Shown: piece by piece, positions 9,558 through 18,602 of the stretch | How positions within the stretch are numbered: the first letter of the stretch is position 1 | How the letters are laid out: every line of letters begins with the position of its first letter | NCBI GenBank assembly: GCA_020283715.1 | Contig: JAIQCW010000226.1 | Location: 1 to 25,314 of the forward strand | Direction: 5' to 3' | Origin: Cytauxzoon felis | Taxonomy: Eukaryota; Apicomplexa; Aconoidasida; Piroplasmida; Theileriidae | Length of the DNA: 25,314 nucleotides | Notes under the pieces: generated by a model | The model's input: the letters and a program-made list of their open reading frames with translations, nothing else | Databases searched by the model: none | Told to the model about the DNA's origin: nothing | Position numbers and translations under genes: made by a program

Positions 9558-11715
9558 ATGGAGAATCAAGGTAGATGTACCCGTCATCAGTCCGCAAAGT
9601 TGGTTGGAATTGATCCAAAATTACTGTATGGGAATAAAAGATATATGTTTGAGGATATAGAAGATGCTAAGATTAAACGTAAATCGCGTAAATCTGATGT
9701 ACGTAAATCAGTTGTTGATAAATCATCACAAGAATCTGATGTAGTGAGTGAGGATGATATATCTGATGTAAATACAAACATGTCTATGGAAGATTTAAAA
9801 TTAATGATGAATATAATATTAACTATTGTTGATGATATTTTAAATAAATTAGTTGTTGGTAATAAAATTAAGGATGAAGTGATCATTGATGATAGTAAAA
9901 AGGCTAATTATTATACTAGAGCTTCATCTTTAAAGCATGATGCTAATGTTAATAATTCTAATGTTAATATTGATGGTATATGTATAGATTTAAATGGTCT
10001 ATACAAGCTATGTAATAATGTTCTAAATTATGATAATAATAATACATTATATTTCTTTATGGAATATATCTCCATTAGAACCGAATATTATTATCGTAAT
10101 CGTGAAAATTTAATAAATTTAATGAATTATTTGCACCATAAAAATATGGTGCAAAAAAACTTAATGGGGGAATTAATAAAATTTTATACGTATGCTATAT
10201 TAGTACACCTTACAAATTTAAGAAATTCAATACCATTTGATATTAAAAAGATAGGTGTATTAAATTTTAAATACTGGAAAGAATTGAATAATAATGAAAA
10301 TTTAACATTTAATGATTTCAAACAATTACTAAATAAATATAAATTAACAAACTATATACCAAAAACAATTATACACAAAAAAAATACCAACCCGGAAGAA
10401 CAAACTAATGAATCTACAACTCGAACTGATGAAGTTACCTCTACCGTTGGTCTTGCAGACAGCTCTCCACTCGAGGTCCATCCTGCCGTCAGCTCTTTCA
10501 ATTACCTCCCCGTAGACGGTAATGCCACTCCCAGAGATCGTGGCGATGTGGGGAATTCTGGGGATAAAAAACACCATAATTTATCAAAGGGAAGGAAAAA
10601 TGTTAAACATGAAGAACGTGTTGTAGTCAATGTACCTCAAGTGGAACCCGTAGCTGATCTACGTGAAGCGGAGGGACAACTAAATAGAAGAGCCACCACG
10701 GCGAGTGGAAAAGATAGTAAAACTGCAACCTCAGGTGCAGAATCAACCACGCCAAGTGGAAAGACCAGTTCTAAGGAAGATAATGAAGGACCTAGAGATG
10801 GAACGTCTTGTAAAATGGAACATGGAGATAAGGAACAAATCATAGATGAAAAGGAAGATATATTAAAACTCGGTGTTAAATCTTCAATTAATAATTCCTT
10901 AGAAAGTAGTTATCCACCATCGTTATCTGAAGGTTCATTTTTTAATAGCCAAGAATCATTAGGATCATTTTTAGATGATGGGGATAAATTACACCATAAT
11001 GACGTAACAGGAACACTATCCATACAACAAAATACATCCGACGGTACATCGAATATTATCTCTACCATTGGTGTTACAGAAATATCACCGCCTGAGGTTA
11101 CAACCACTGTTCCACTCGGGTCTACTGTAGGTCTTGCAGACAGCTCTTCCAATTCACTCCCCGTAAACGGTAAGGCCACTCCCGGAGATCGTGGCAGAGA
11201 TGAAGGTAAGGATGTAACCTCGAGTGGAACACCCGCAGCTGATCTACGGGAAGCGGAGGGGGAAGTAAATAGAGATGGCACCACGCCTAGTGGAAAGGAG
11301 AGTATGACTGTAACCTCAGGTGGAACGGCTAGTGGAAGTAAGGTATTTTCGATGGAAGCTTTCGACAGGACCAAAACTTCAACTGCTAACTCTCTAAGTA
11401 AAAATAAGAAGTCGAACACTGCCAATATTACCAAAAAAAACTGATACTGGAAAGTCTAAAGGAGCTATGACTAAAGGACAAACCAACCTCAACTACTTGG
11501 CAGTTCCTAAAAAGACTTCTTCAATGGGTCAATCTGTCATTGCAAAGATGTTTGATAAATTCAAAAGCACAAATGACGATGTCAAAATACCCAAAAAGGT
11601 TAAACAACCAGTAGTTGAACCAACAAAACACTTGGGATACAAAGTAAAGATACGTGAAGAAGATGATATGGATGACCAAGAATCATTATCCTCTATAGAA
11701 TCTATAGATGATTAA
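9558..11715 (+). CDS. Unidentified basic protein with two repeat-encoded insertions and a frame break
   Basis: The first frame starts at the ATG at 9558 (an upstream GTG at 9549 is not a likely start) and stops at 11444. The downstream frame, shifted by one, continues to 11715. The N-terminus is Lys/Arg/Ser rich (RKSRKSD). An Asn-rich helical region follows at residues about 75-280, then two repeat insertions (10437-10750 and 11090-11340). The acidic C-terminus ends DDQESLSSIESIDD. The join is unresolved. One possible cause is a one-base slip in the run of eight A at about 11433-11440, where the reading reads naturally across. The other is an intron such as 11343-11454 (GTATTT...AAAG), which is in phase. 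I recognise no domain; basic and acidic tracts would suit a nuclear protein, but that is a guess. Confidence 0.6.
10437..10750 (+). repeat. Exonic modular palindromic repeat cluster (9558 gene, first)
   Basis: Half A (10437-10545) has GTCTTGCAGAC, then CTGCCGTCAG, the palindrome CCGTAGACGG (10510-10519) and the NATPRDRG peptide. After a host-like stretch of about 90 nt, half B (10635-10750) encodes [11 protein letters not shown] and ends with a CCACCACGGCGAGTGG cassette. Everything is in frame. Confidence 0.9.
11090..11340 (+). repeat. Exonic modular palindromic repeat cluster (9558 gene, second)
   Basis: Half A has the GTCTTGCAGAC cassette and the palindrome CCGTAAACGG (11161-11170). Half B includes CCCGCAGCTGATCTACGGG and an ACCTCAGGTGG hinge near 11314. 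It is in frame with the host, as in the first cluster. Confidence 0.9.
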
Positions 11716-11780
11716 ATATTAAATTAAATTACCCCCACAATAACCACCCCCATATAATTATTAGAATATTCATTTTATAT

Positions 11781-12873
11781 TTATTCGATTTTTATTACAC
11801 CACCTGCATCTTGTATTTGTTTACCCAACTCTTCTGCTTCATCTTCATTCAAATCTACATATATAAATGGGGTATTTTATAACTATAAATACAAGTACCT
11901 TTTTTAATAGTTTTAGGATAATTTTCAACTAATTCTTTAGCTTCTCTTAAATTTAAATTACATATTGTCCTTACAATTTTAATAACTGAGATCTTCTTGT
12001 CACTAGCGAATCCAACCAATTTCAATGTTTTCTTCTTCTTCTCTTCAACCTTGACCTCTTCTATTGACGCTTTAATACAATGAATGATGGTAACTTACCC
12101 TTTTCAACCGGAGCAGGCGCTGGTTCAGATTGCGATTGTACACTCGTTGGCTGCACATTAGGCACCTGTTGACCATACATTACACCTAAAGTATGAAATG
12201 TTATCCTAATTGAAAATCTATCAATTTCACTGAGTTTCAGTTGAGGTTACAACCTTCCCTTCCACTCGCCGTGGTGGCTTCTTCCAATTACCTATCCGTA
12301 AACGGTAGAGCCACTCCCAGAGATCGTGGCAGATGTTGAGGTGTGGAGGATTAGACCTCCAGTAGAACCCGTAGCTGATCTCAGGGAAGCGGAGGGGGAG
12401 ATAAATGGAAGAGCTGACGGCAAGACGGACATCAGGTGGAGAGTTATCTGTAAGACAAGGAAGGTAGTATAGAAGTTAGATTAATCCGTCAAGTAGACAA
12501 CGCATAACTCATATGTAGTTCGACTTCAACTCACTTGAAAAGAAGTTATGTGGATGTGGAAATGGGCTTCTGCCGGGTATAAATCCGTTGTTACTATTGC
12601 TACGCTGTGACAACTTCTCTTGACATAGGTCACATAGATCGGCCGCTTCGATTAGAGTTAAATTTAATATCTCATCAACTAATTTAATAACCTAGGAATG
12701 TTAATTTAGTTAATGTGTAGAGATTATCTAACCTTATTCGATGGTTTCCTGGTATCACTAGTAGATTCCTCAACACCATCGTCCTTTAACTTTTTAAAAA
12801 TATCAAATGTACCAGAAGAATAAAATCTAAACTTTATAAAATTATTACATTTAAACAATTTTAATTTATTCAT
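11781..12873 (-). CDS. Mitochondrial large-subunit ribosomal protein bL12m (L7/L12)
   Basis: Five exons (12873-12733, 12691-12535, 12185-12099, 12069-11899, 11854-11781) give 630 nt, 209 residues. Introns are 41, 349, 29 and 44 nt, with GT-AG ends. The protein starts with a basic, hydroxylated, Asn/Phe-rich stretch ending in YSSG, typical of a mitochondrial presequence. The L12 dimerisation domain follows ([20 protein letters not shown], residues about 48-67). A Pro/Gln/Ser/Ala hinge comes next, then the C-terminal domain with [12 protein letters not shown] and a final GGVIKIE. L12 forms the ribosomal stalk that recruits translational GTPases. The presequence favours mitochondrion over apicoplast. 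The 349-nt intron is long only because it carries a repeat cluster. This gene is convergent with the 9558 gene, 65 bp apart. Confidence 0.92.
12235..12450 (+). repeat. Modular palindromic repeat cluster in bL12m intron 2
   Basis: Half A (12240-12335) has the CCACTCGCCGTGGTGG cassette and the palindrome CCGTAAACGG (12296-12305). Half B (12360-12445) has the CTGATCTCAG and CTGACGGCAA variants. It lies antisense to the bL12m gene. Nothing else explains the length of this intron. Confidence 0.88.
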
Positions 12874-13200
12874 TATTAATGTGACGAAAATTTCATCTAA
12901 ATCTTCAAACAGTTCTACACCCCCGAAGGCCTAAGATGTCTCGACGACGTACACACCTCTCTATACCTTCTATCATTGATTCTATTGTAAGCCCGTTCAT
13001 TGTATTGCAGACAGCTCTTACACTCGAGGTCCAATCCTACTCTTCATTCCACTCGCCGTGGAGGCCTCTTCCAATTACCTATCTCTAAAGAGTAAAGCCA
13101 CTCCCAGAGATCGTGGCAGATGTGATGATTGGACCTCAAGTGGAGTACCTTCAATAGACGGTGGCTTATTCACTTCTTTCCTTAGATATATAGGGTATTA
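12874..13200. other. Gap between bL12m and ORC5
   Basis: The gap contains the repeat cluster at 13010-13150 and otherwise about 180 bases of unremarkable sequence. It must hold the ORC5 3' end and the bL12m promoter; no motif is assigned. Confidence 0.5.
13010..13150 (+). repeat. Intergenic modular palindromic repeat, half A
   Basis: It carries a decayed GTATTGCAGAC, a CACTCGAGGT hinge, the CCACTCGCCGTGG cassette and the palindrome CTCTAAAGAG (13083-13092). It then has the GCCAC...GTGGC hairpin and a closing GGACCTCAAGTGG. There is no half B beside it. Confidence 0.85.
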
Positions 13201-16200
13201 TTACATGATATAGTCGTATATTTCTATTGAGAGGTCATTGCAAATGGATTTGATGAGTTCGTCAGACACCTGAGATAGTCATGAGATGAGAGATCATCAA
13301 CATACATTTAAAAAGAATTGTATATTTTGTTTGAGTAATTGTGAAATGTATGAAGGATTACTACGGAAATGATTAACCTCGGAGTGATGATTCCATAATA
13401 AACCACTGGTACCAACCGGCAACAACTTCAAATCTCTAATATCACACACCGGTCTTATATATCCCTCATCAATAACTGATAACATCTACAAAGAATTTAT
13501 TAAAAGGAAGAAACAACACCAACCTCTTGGTAGAATAACGTATCGATTTTAATATTCCTTGCGTCCGTCGTTATTAATAACCATTCAGTCAACGTTATCC
13601 ATATATTCATATCGAAATTATTACGCCTATTCCATACATTCACATCCTATAAAGATGATAAAATATAAAAGTTTATCACAAGAACCAGTTCCACGAAGTG
13701 AAATCCACCCATTTTCGTCTTGCAGATCCACTCGAGGTCGTCCTGCCGTCAGCTTCTCTATTTACATCCCCCTCAAACTCCCGTAGATCGTTCTCGGGTT
13801 CCACTCGAGGTTATAAATCTAATCTCGACGAGATACGTCTAAAGTGATGGAATCTACGTTTATTAGGATATCTCAATGAATATGATATGGAATAAAGTGA
13901 TGTTGAGGAAACTCAATAGAATCATCAAAGTCCTCTTCAATGAAGTATTTACATATGAAATACATCAAATAGTCAATGAGATATTTACATGAGTTTCCCC
14001 AGAAATTTAGTAATTCCTTGAAATTTTGGGAGTAAAAGTGAAGTTAGTGTTTGGACCTCAAGTGGAACCTGGAAGCGATCTACGGGAGCTGGAAGGGGAA
14101 GTAAATGGAGAAGCTGACGGCAGGACGACCTCAAGTGGATCTGCAAGACAAAGTAATGTGTATGAAGATAAGGTGGAGTATACAACAGCTAATTAATGCA
14201 TTCTAAAGACATCAACTAACCTTTTGTTCATTATTTTTGGTTTTTCTTTTCTTCTTTTTTCCTTGTTCATTTCCTCCATCTTTGATATGTCTTTTAAAGT
14301 ATCTGGGGTTATAAAATGTAGCGATTGATGCACCGATGATGATATATTTTGATAATCTTGATCCATTGAATTTATATTTATTGACAGTTGATGTTAGGAT
14401 GAATTTATTATTTAATTCGGATAGAAAACGTGTTTGATAATTACGCATAATAATTCGTGTATAGAAATCGATACTTTGTGTCATACTATTATCATTTTCA
14501 ATAAATTTCTTAATTGAGCTTAAATCAAATTCATTACGGAGATTCTCCATATAAATTATCCAAATTATTTTAATATAAAGTACTAGGGATTTCATATCAT
14601 TTTTATACCATTTATATACAATGGTTAATATATAATTGACATAAATATCCCATAATGACGATAGGTCATTTAAATAAACATCCTTTAACAAATCCTTTTC
14701 ATCAGGTACATTTTTACATTCTTCATCCTTAATTATTTTCGGTACTACCACTTTAGTAGATTTCTTAGGTCTACCAACAGGTCTCTTTTTAACAGATGGT
14801 GTCACATCAGTCATATTATCCGTAGATTGTCCACCAGAATTAATATCCATACAACCTACCTTTTCAGTTGGAGTCATACCACCCTCACTAAATGTTCTAG
14901 ATGATACAATGTCATTTGTATGACATTTTCTAATTGGTGTTCCATCTAAGGTTACAGCCTCCATTCCACTAGGCTCTCCAACTGAGGTCGTCCTGCCGTC
15001 AGCTCTTCCATTTACCTCCCCCTCCGCTTCCCGTAGATCAGCTACGGGTTCTCCACTTCCACTTGAGGTTATATCCATAACTCTACCTCCATCTACACTG
15101 CCCACTGCCGTGGTGCCTCTTCCATTTACCTCCCCCTCAAGTTCCCGTGGATCACTTTCGGGTAGTCCACTCCCACTTGAGGTTACATCCATAACTCTAC
15201 TTCCATCTATATCTCCACTTCCGCCACGATCTCTGGGAGTGGCATTACCGTCTACGGGGAGGTAATTGGAAGAGCTGTCTGCAAGACCAACGGTGGTTGT
15301 AACCTCAGGTGGAACGGCGAGTGGATCAGTAGATGATAGTGATTGGACCTCGAATGGAGGAGCTTCATTGTTGATATTAGAGGATGATTCGATTGAGTGG
15401 TTGTTATTATATGATGATAATGATGCAGTGGTTGTTAAATCGCTTGGCATTGAATTTAATTTTAGGTATGGGTTATTAGAGGTTGGTGTATTGTCATTTA
15501 TATTTTTATGATTTGTATCTTTACATGTGAATAATGTATAGGCGTAATCGATCAATTCTTTTTTATATTTGTCATTTATTAATTTGAGAATAGAATCTGA
15601 AATGATTTGAACATTTTTTTAGTCATTTTATATATAAAATGTGAATTTATATAAAAATCTAATCTCACCTTTATCAAGAATATCAACTTTAATGATTGGA
15701 ATATATAAATTCGCATTTAATATTTCAGTTGGTATTGGATAATGACCAACAAATATAATCGTCACTTTCCTCTTGAAATCACTGAAAATTTTATTTAAAA
15801 AAAATAATATTCAACTATGAATAAACATACGATAAATCCCTCAATGGAGCTAACAAACGCTCATGAAACTTCAATAAAATCGAAAATAACATCGGATCAT
15901 TATTCAATAAATGATGATAATTATCAATCACAATCACCAAACATTTCAATAAGTTCATATTCTTCAATGAAGATAATCTATACGAATTAACACAAGATAT
16001 TAGATCCTTTACATTAATAGGTTCTACAATGTCGGTTCCACCCGAGGTTATAGCCTTACTCTCATTTCCACTAGGCGCTCCACCTGAGGTCGTCCTGCCG
16101 TCAGCTTCTCTATTTACTTCCCCCTCCGCTTCACGTAGATCAGCTACGGGTTCCACTTGAGGTTCAATCTCAGTACTTCTTTCCAGGTTAACATTAGTGG

Positions 16201-17300
16201 TCTTTTCGGGTAATGAATTGTTATGGGGTTTATTATCTTGATCATGGGGATTATTATCATTATGAGGTTTTTTATCCCCAGAATCCCCCACAATATCCGA
16301 GGTACAATCTACATCTCTTTTTTTGTCTCGCATACGGCGTCTTTTATTTACCTTCCCTTTTATATCACATAAATCACTTCCACCTGAGGTTACAACATCA
16401 TTACCTTCTACAGTACCACCTTCCTTTGTCTTGCAGACAGCTTCTCTATTTACTTCCCCCTCCGCTTCCCTGAGATCAGCTCCGGGTTGCCCACTTGAGG
16501 TTACATTCTGACTACCTTCATCATCACCACGATCTCCGGGAGTGGCATTACCCTTTAGGGATAGGTAATTGGAAGAGGCCTCCACGGCGAGTGGAACAGT
16601 GGTTGTAACCTCTAGTGGATAGCTGTCTGCAAGAGGAAGAGAGGTGGATTGGACTTCAGGTATAGATGAAAGACGACTTCGTCTGCGAGTGGAAGACAGG
16701 GATTTATAATTACTATTGGACATTTCATTTGTTTCTTCATCGTTTGAATCGAAAATCTTTTTATTGAATCTATTCTTTCTATTTGGTGTCCTTTTAGGTT
16801 TATCTATGATTGTTTGTTTCTTTTCGATAAGTTTTATAATGAAATTGACTAGATCTTGAGGATTTTGTATATTTTGTGATAATAATCTCGTATAATTTCT
16901 ATCATCGTTACCATCAGCTGTTATGATGGATTTTATTAAATCACGCATGAATTTGCTCCATTTCCATTCAATTAACATTGATGGTGCTTCTATAGTTTGT
17001 TGTAATGAAGAAATTCCATTATTATTTATAGAATCTTATTAATGATAATATAACATACCATTAAACATCATACAATCTAAGACAGCATAAGGTACATTTG
17101 ATTCTTTTAAAAATGATTCAATCATAATACTTTTACCACAATATGGTAAACCAATTACTTGAATCATTGGTACAGGATTAGTAAACTGATGGTATTAATA
17201 TTAAGTTATATATATATCAACATACATCACCCATCAAACATGATAATTTTTTAAGATTATCACTAACATTATTATTAATACAATTGTGAAAATCTATCAT
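13201..17300 (-). CDS. ORC5: Origin recognition complex subunit 5 with repeat-encoded insertions
   Basis: Eight exons: 17300-17226, 17185-17059, 17034-15831, 15781-15669, 15596-14221, 13646-13524, 13485-13306, 13269-13201 (3267 nt, 1088 residues). Introns are 40, 24, 49, 72, 574, 38 and 36 nt. ORC5 is an AAA+ subunit of the complex that marks replication origins and loads MCM. Walker A GLPYCGKS is at residues 37-44. Walker B (LVIVIDNYHH) lies near residue 430, and a sensor-1-like strand (KVTIIFVGHYP) is on exon 4. The family C-terminal lid and winged-helix segments are recognisable (SKYIIIGASIATFYNPRYFK on exon 5; VSDELIKSICNDLS with IYDYIM at the end). Repeat peptides interrupt it at residues about 189-402, between Walker A and B, and about 595-722. 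The 574-nt fifth intron holds repeats plus a relic of a multigene-family 3' end. Without the insertions the length would be nearer 750. Confidence 0.9.
13725..13810 (-). repeat. Half B repeat module in ORC5 intron 5
   Basis: It is bounded by CCACTCGAGGT at both ends, with the CTGCCGTCAG hairpin and a degenerate second hairpin. It directly abuts the family-gene relic and pairs with the arrangement at 6090-6178. Confidence 0.8.
13811..14045 (-). pseudogene. Relic of the 3' end of a multigene-family gene
   Basis: On the minus strand 14045-13985 encodes a decayed C-terminal tail with an NFWGN motif, like the tail of the nested copy at 6350-7392. Downstream, 13811-13985 matches the 3' flank of that copy (about 6181-6349), including shared stretches such as AAAGTGATGGAATCTA. 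No module or membrane-helix sequence remains. The relic sits in ORC5 intron 5 between two repeat modules. Confidence 0.7.
14046..14160 (+). repeat. Half B repeat module in ORC5 intron 5, opposite orientation
   Basis: It starts with GGACCTCAAGTGG (about 14055). It continues with a TGGAAGCGATCTACGGG second-hairpin variant, the GGGGAAGTAAATGGAGAAG spacer and CTGACGGCAG. It closes with ACCTCAAGTGG. It is antisense to ORC5 and flanks the relic on its other side. Confidence 0.82.
14950..15330 (-). repeat. Exonic modular palindromic repeat cluster (ORC5 exon 5)
   Basis: On the minus strand, half A (15330-15220) has GTCTTGCAGAC and the palindrome CCGTCTACGG (15248-15257). Two half B units follow, each with a CCACTTGAGGT-type hinge. 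They include CCCGTAGATCAGCTACGGG (15030-15048) and the CCACTGCCGTGG cassette variant. All is in frame with ORC5. Confidence 0.9.
16030..16670 (-). repeat. Exonic modular palindromic repeat cluster (ORC5 exon 3)
   Basis: This is the largest cluster. Half A (16670-16525) has two stacked hairpin cassettes and the palindrome CCCTTTAGGG (16551-16560). One half B unit (about 16500-16380) follows, then about 220 nt of host-like Lys/Asp/Asn sequence, then a second half B (16165-16030). It adds about 210 residues between Walker A and Walker B. Confidence 0.9.
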
Positions 17301-17371
17301 TTTATAAAAATTATAATTGTGTAGAGATTTATAAAATCTAATACTTATAACTTATACCGACGACATTACAA

Positions 17372-17549
17372 TTACAGTGGGCCAAAGCCAAATATAAAAA
17401 TCTCATTACACACATTAAATTTAATATATTTAAATCCAATCTTATATAACTCCTCAATTATTTGACAAATTTATCATCAAATGTGTTGGAATATCGGATA
17501 GTTACATCAAGGTTATAAGAAAGGATGTCTAGAACAGGTATCATAGAAT
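17372..17549 (-). pseudogene. Short frame-broken ORF or small spliced gene upstream of ORC5
   Basis: On the minus strand a frame starting MIPVLDILSYNLD runs to a stop near 17465. A second frame continues at once with IIEELYKIGFKYIKFN and ends FGFGPL at 17372-17374. The two read like one small protein with a one-base shift. A 54-nt GTAACT...TTGAG intron would also join them in phase. No family recognised. It ends 71 bases before the ORC5 ATG. Confidence 0.35.
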
Positions 17550-17633
17550 CATCAGTAATAAATTAACTATATTTAACAATATATTGTTCTCATTTATTTA
17601 AATATACTATATTTCGACTAAAATTCGAGTTTA

Positions 17634-17837
17634 ATGACCATAATCCTCATTGTCTACACAACTATATTTATACACATGTATGATGCGTCATATAATGTAA
17701 AGGAATGTAACGACTTCTACAGTAGAGGTCCAATATCTACATCTTCTACTCCATCTTGTCTTCCAATAGGTGTTCCAACTGAGGTCTTTCCACTGCCGTG
17801 GTGGCTTCCTTATTTAGTTGTCCCTCCGCTTCCCTGA
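17634..17837 (+). CDS. Doubtful short ORF with a signal-peptide-like start
   Basis: It starts with ATG and about 15 hydrophobic residues, then a short polar stretch, then runs antisense through a repeat module and stops. The hydrophobic start could be the first exon of a lost secreted-protein gene. No downstream exon is visible in the plus direction before 18300, so I regard it as a remnant or chance. Confidence 0.2.
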   Translation: MTIILIVYTTIFIHMYDASYNVKECNDFYSRGPISTSSTPSCLPIGVPTEVFPLPWWLPYLVVPPLP

Positions 17838-17980
17838 GATCAGCTGCGGGTTCCACTTGAGGTTACATCCTCACTGCCTTCTCCATTGCCACGATCTCCG
17901 GGAGTGGCTATACTCATTAGAGATAAGTAATTAGAGAAGCTGTCTGCAAGACGAAGAGAGGTGGATTGGACATCGAGTGT
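17770..17980 (-). repeat. Intergenic modular palindromic repeat cluster
   Basis: On the minus strand, half A has GTCTTGCAGAC and the imperfect palindrome CTCATTAGAG (17913-17922, three pairs only). Half B follows with CTGATCTCAG and the CCACTGCCGTGG variant. This is the least well preserved small palindrome in the window. Confidence 0.85.
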
Positions 17981-18193
17981 AACTGTCATCGATATAGGAA
18001 CTATTCAATAATATAATATGTATAATATAAATATACTACATTAGATTTACAAATATATGAGTGATATTATATCAACAATTTATTGGAGACATTTCATTCC
18101 ATTTAATTACAACAATAAACTATATTACAAAATTGAAACAAGACGTGAATTATTATTTTAAAATCCTATGTTACATTTGACAAATAAAATAAA
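17981..18193. other. AT-rich stretch without gene
   Basis: No coding frame, repeat module or RNA gene is supported here on either strand. Confidence 0.5.
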
Positions 18194-18337
18194 CTACAAT
18201 TTACAATACTTTAATCGACACATTATGCTTTTTAATTTATCACTACTATACATTTGAGAAATGAATCCTCTGTATTTTTCAGAGTATGTCAATGGAATAT
18301 AATTGAGTAAACGACCTGGAAGTGAATATGTTTTCAT
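18194..18337 (-). CDS. Possible 47-residue ORF or terminal exon
   Basis: A clean frame starts at an ATG placed exactly at the edge of a repeat module (18335-18337). It encodes a balanced, Lys/Tyr/Ser-containing peptide (starts MKTYSLPGRLL, ends RLKYCKL) unlike the surrounding AT noise. It may be a small protein or a 3' exon of the gene at 18603, separated by a repeat-bearing intron. No splice pair could be fixed, and the family is unknown. Confidence 0.35.
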   Translation of the reverse strand: MKTYSLPGRLLNYIPLTYSEKYRGFISQMYSSDKLKSIMCRLKYCKL

Positions 18338-18560
18338 TCCACTGCCGTGGAGCCTCTTCTATTTACTTCCCCTTCCAGCTCCCGTAGATCGCTTCCAGGT
18401 TCCACTTGAGGTCCAATGACTATACTTCCGCCACGATCTCTGGGAGTGGCATTACTCTTTAGAGATGAATAATTAGGAGAGCCACCACGGCGAGTGGAAG
18501 AAGAGTTGGATTGGACCTCGGTGGAGGCGAGTGGAACAGAGGTTGTAACCTCAGGTGGAG
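18335..18560 (-). repeat. Modular palindromic repeat cluster downstream of the FAINT-type gene
   Basis: On the minus strand, half A includes the palindrome CTCTTTAGAG (18455-18464) and the CCACCACGGCGAGTGG cassette. Half B ends with CCACTGCCGTGG. Positions 18429-18536 are identical to 2816-2923. A 90-codon frame from an ATG overlapping the stop of the upstream gene runs through it; I take that as the element's own open frame, not a gene. Confidence 0.88.
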
Positions 18561-18602
18561 AGTGTAATGGAAAATATGGATATATACTAGTCGTAGAATC
18601 CT

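Noticed and set aside
10437..11340. Inteins or a domesticated transposase inside the host proteins
   Set aside because: The inserted peptides are 110-215 residues of low-complexity Gly/Ser/Thr/Glu sequence. They lack splicing-domain or catalytic motifs.
12186..12240. Reading bL12m exon 3 upstream of 12185 as coding ([10 protein letters not shown])
   Set aside because: It looks L12-like by chance but cannot be joined in phase to the exon at 12535. Splicing at the AG at 12186-12187 gives the correct phase and a total of exactly 210 codons.
14212..15555. Separate genes for the 447-, 387- and 62-residue open frames of the ORC5 region
   Set aside because: Short GT-AG introns join them in phase, and the joined chain has the ORC5 Walker A, Walker B and C-terminal segments in order.
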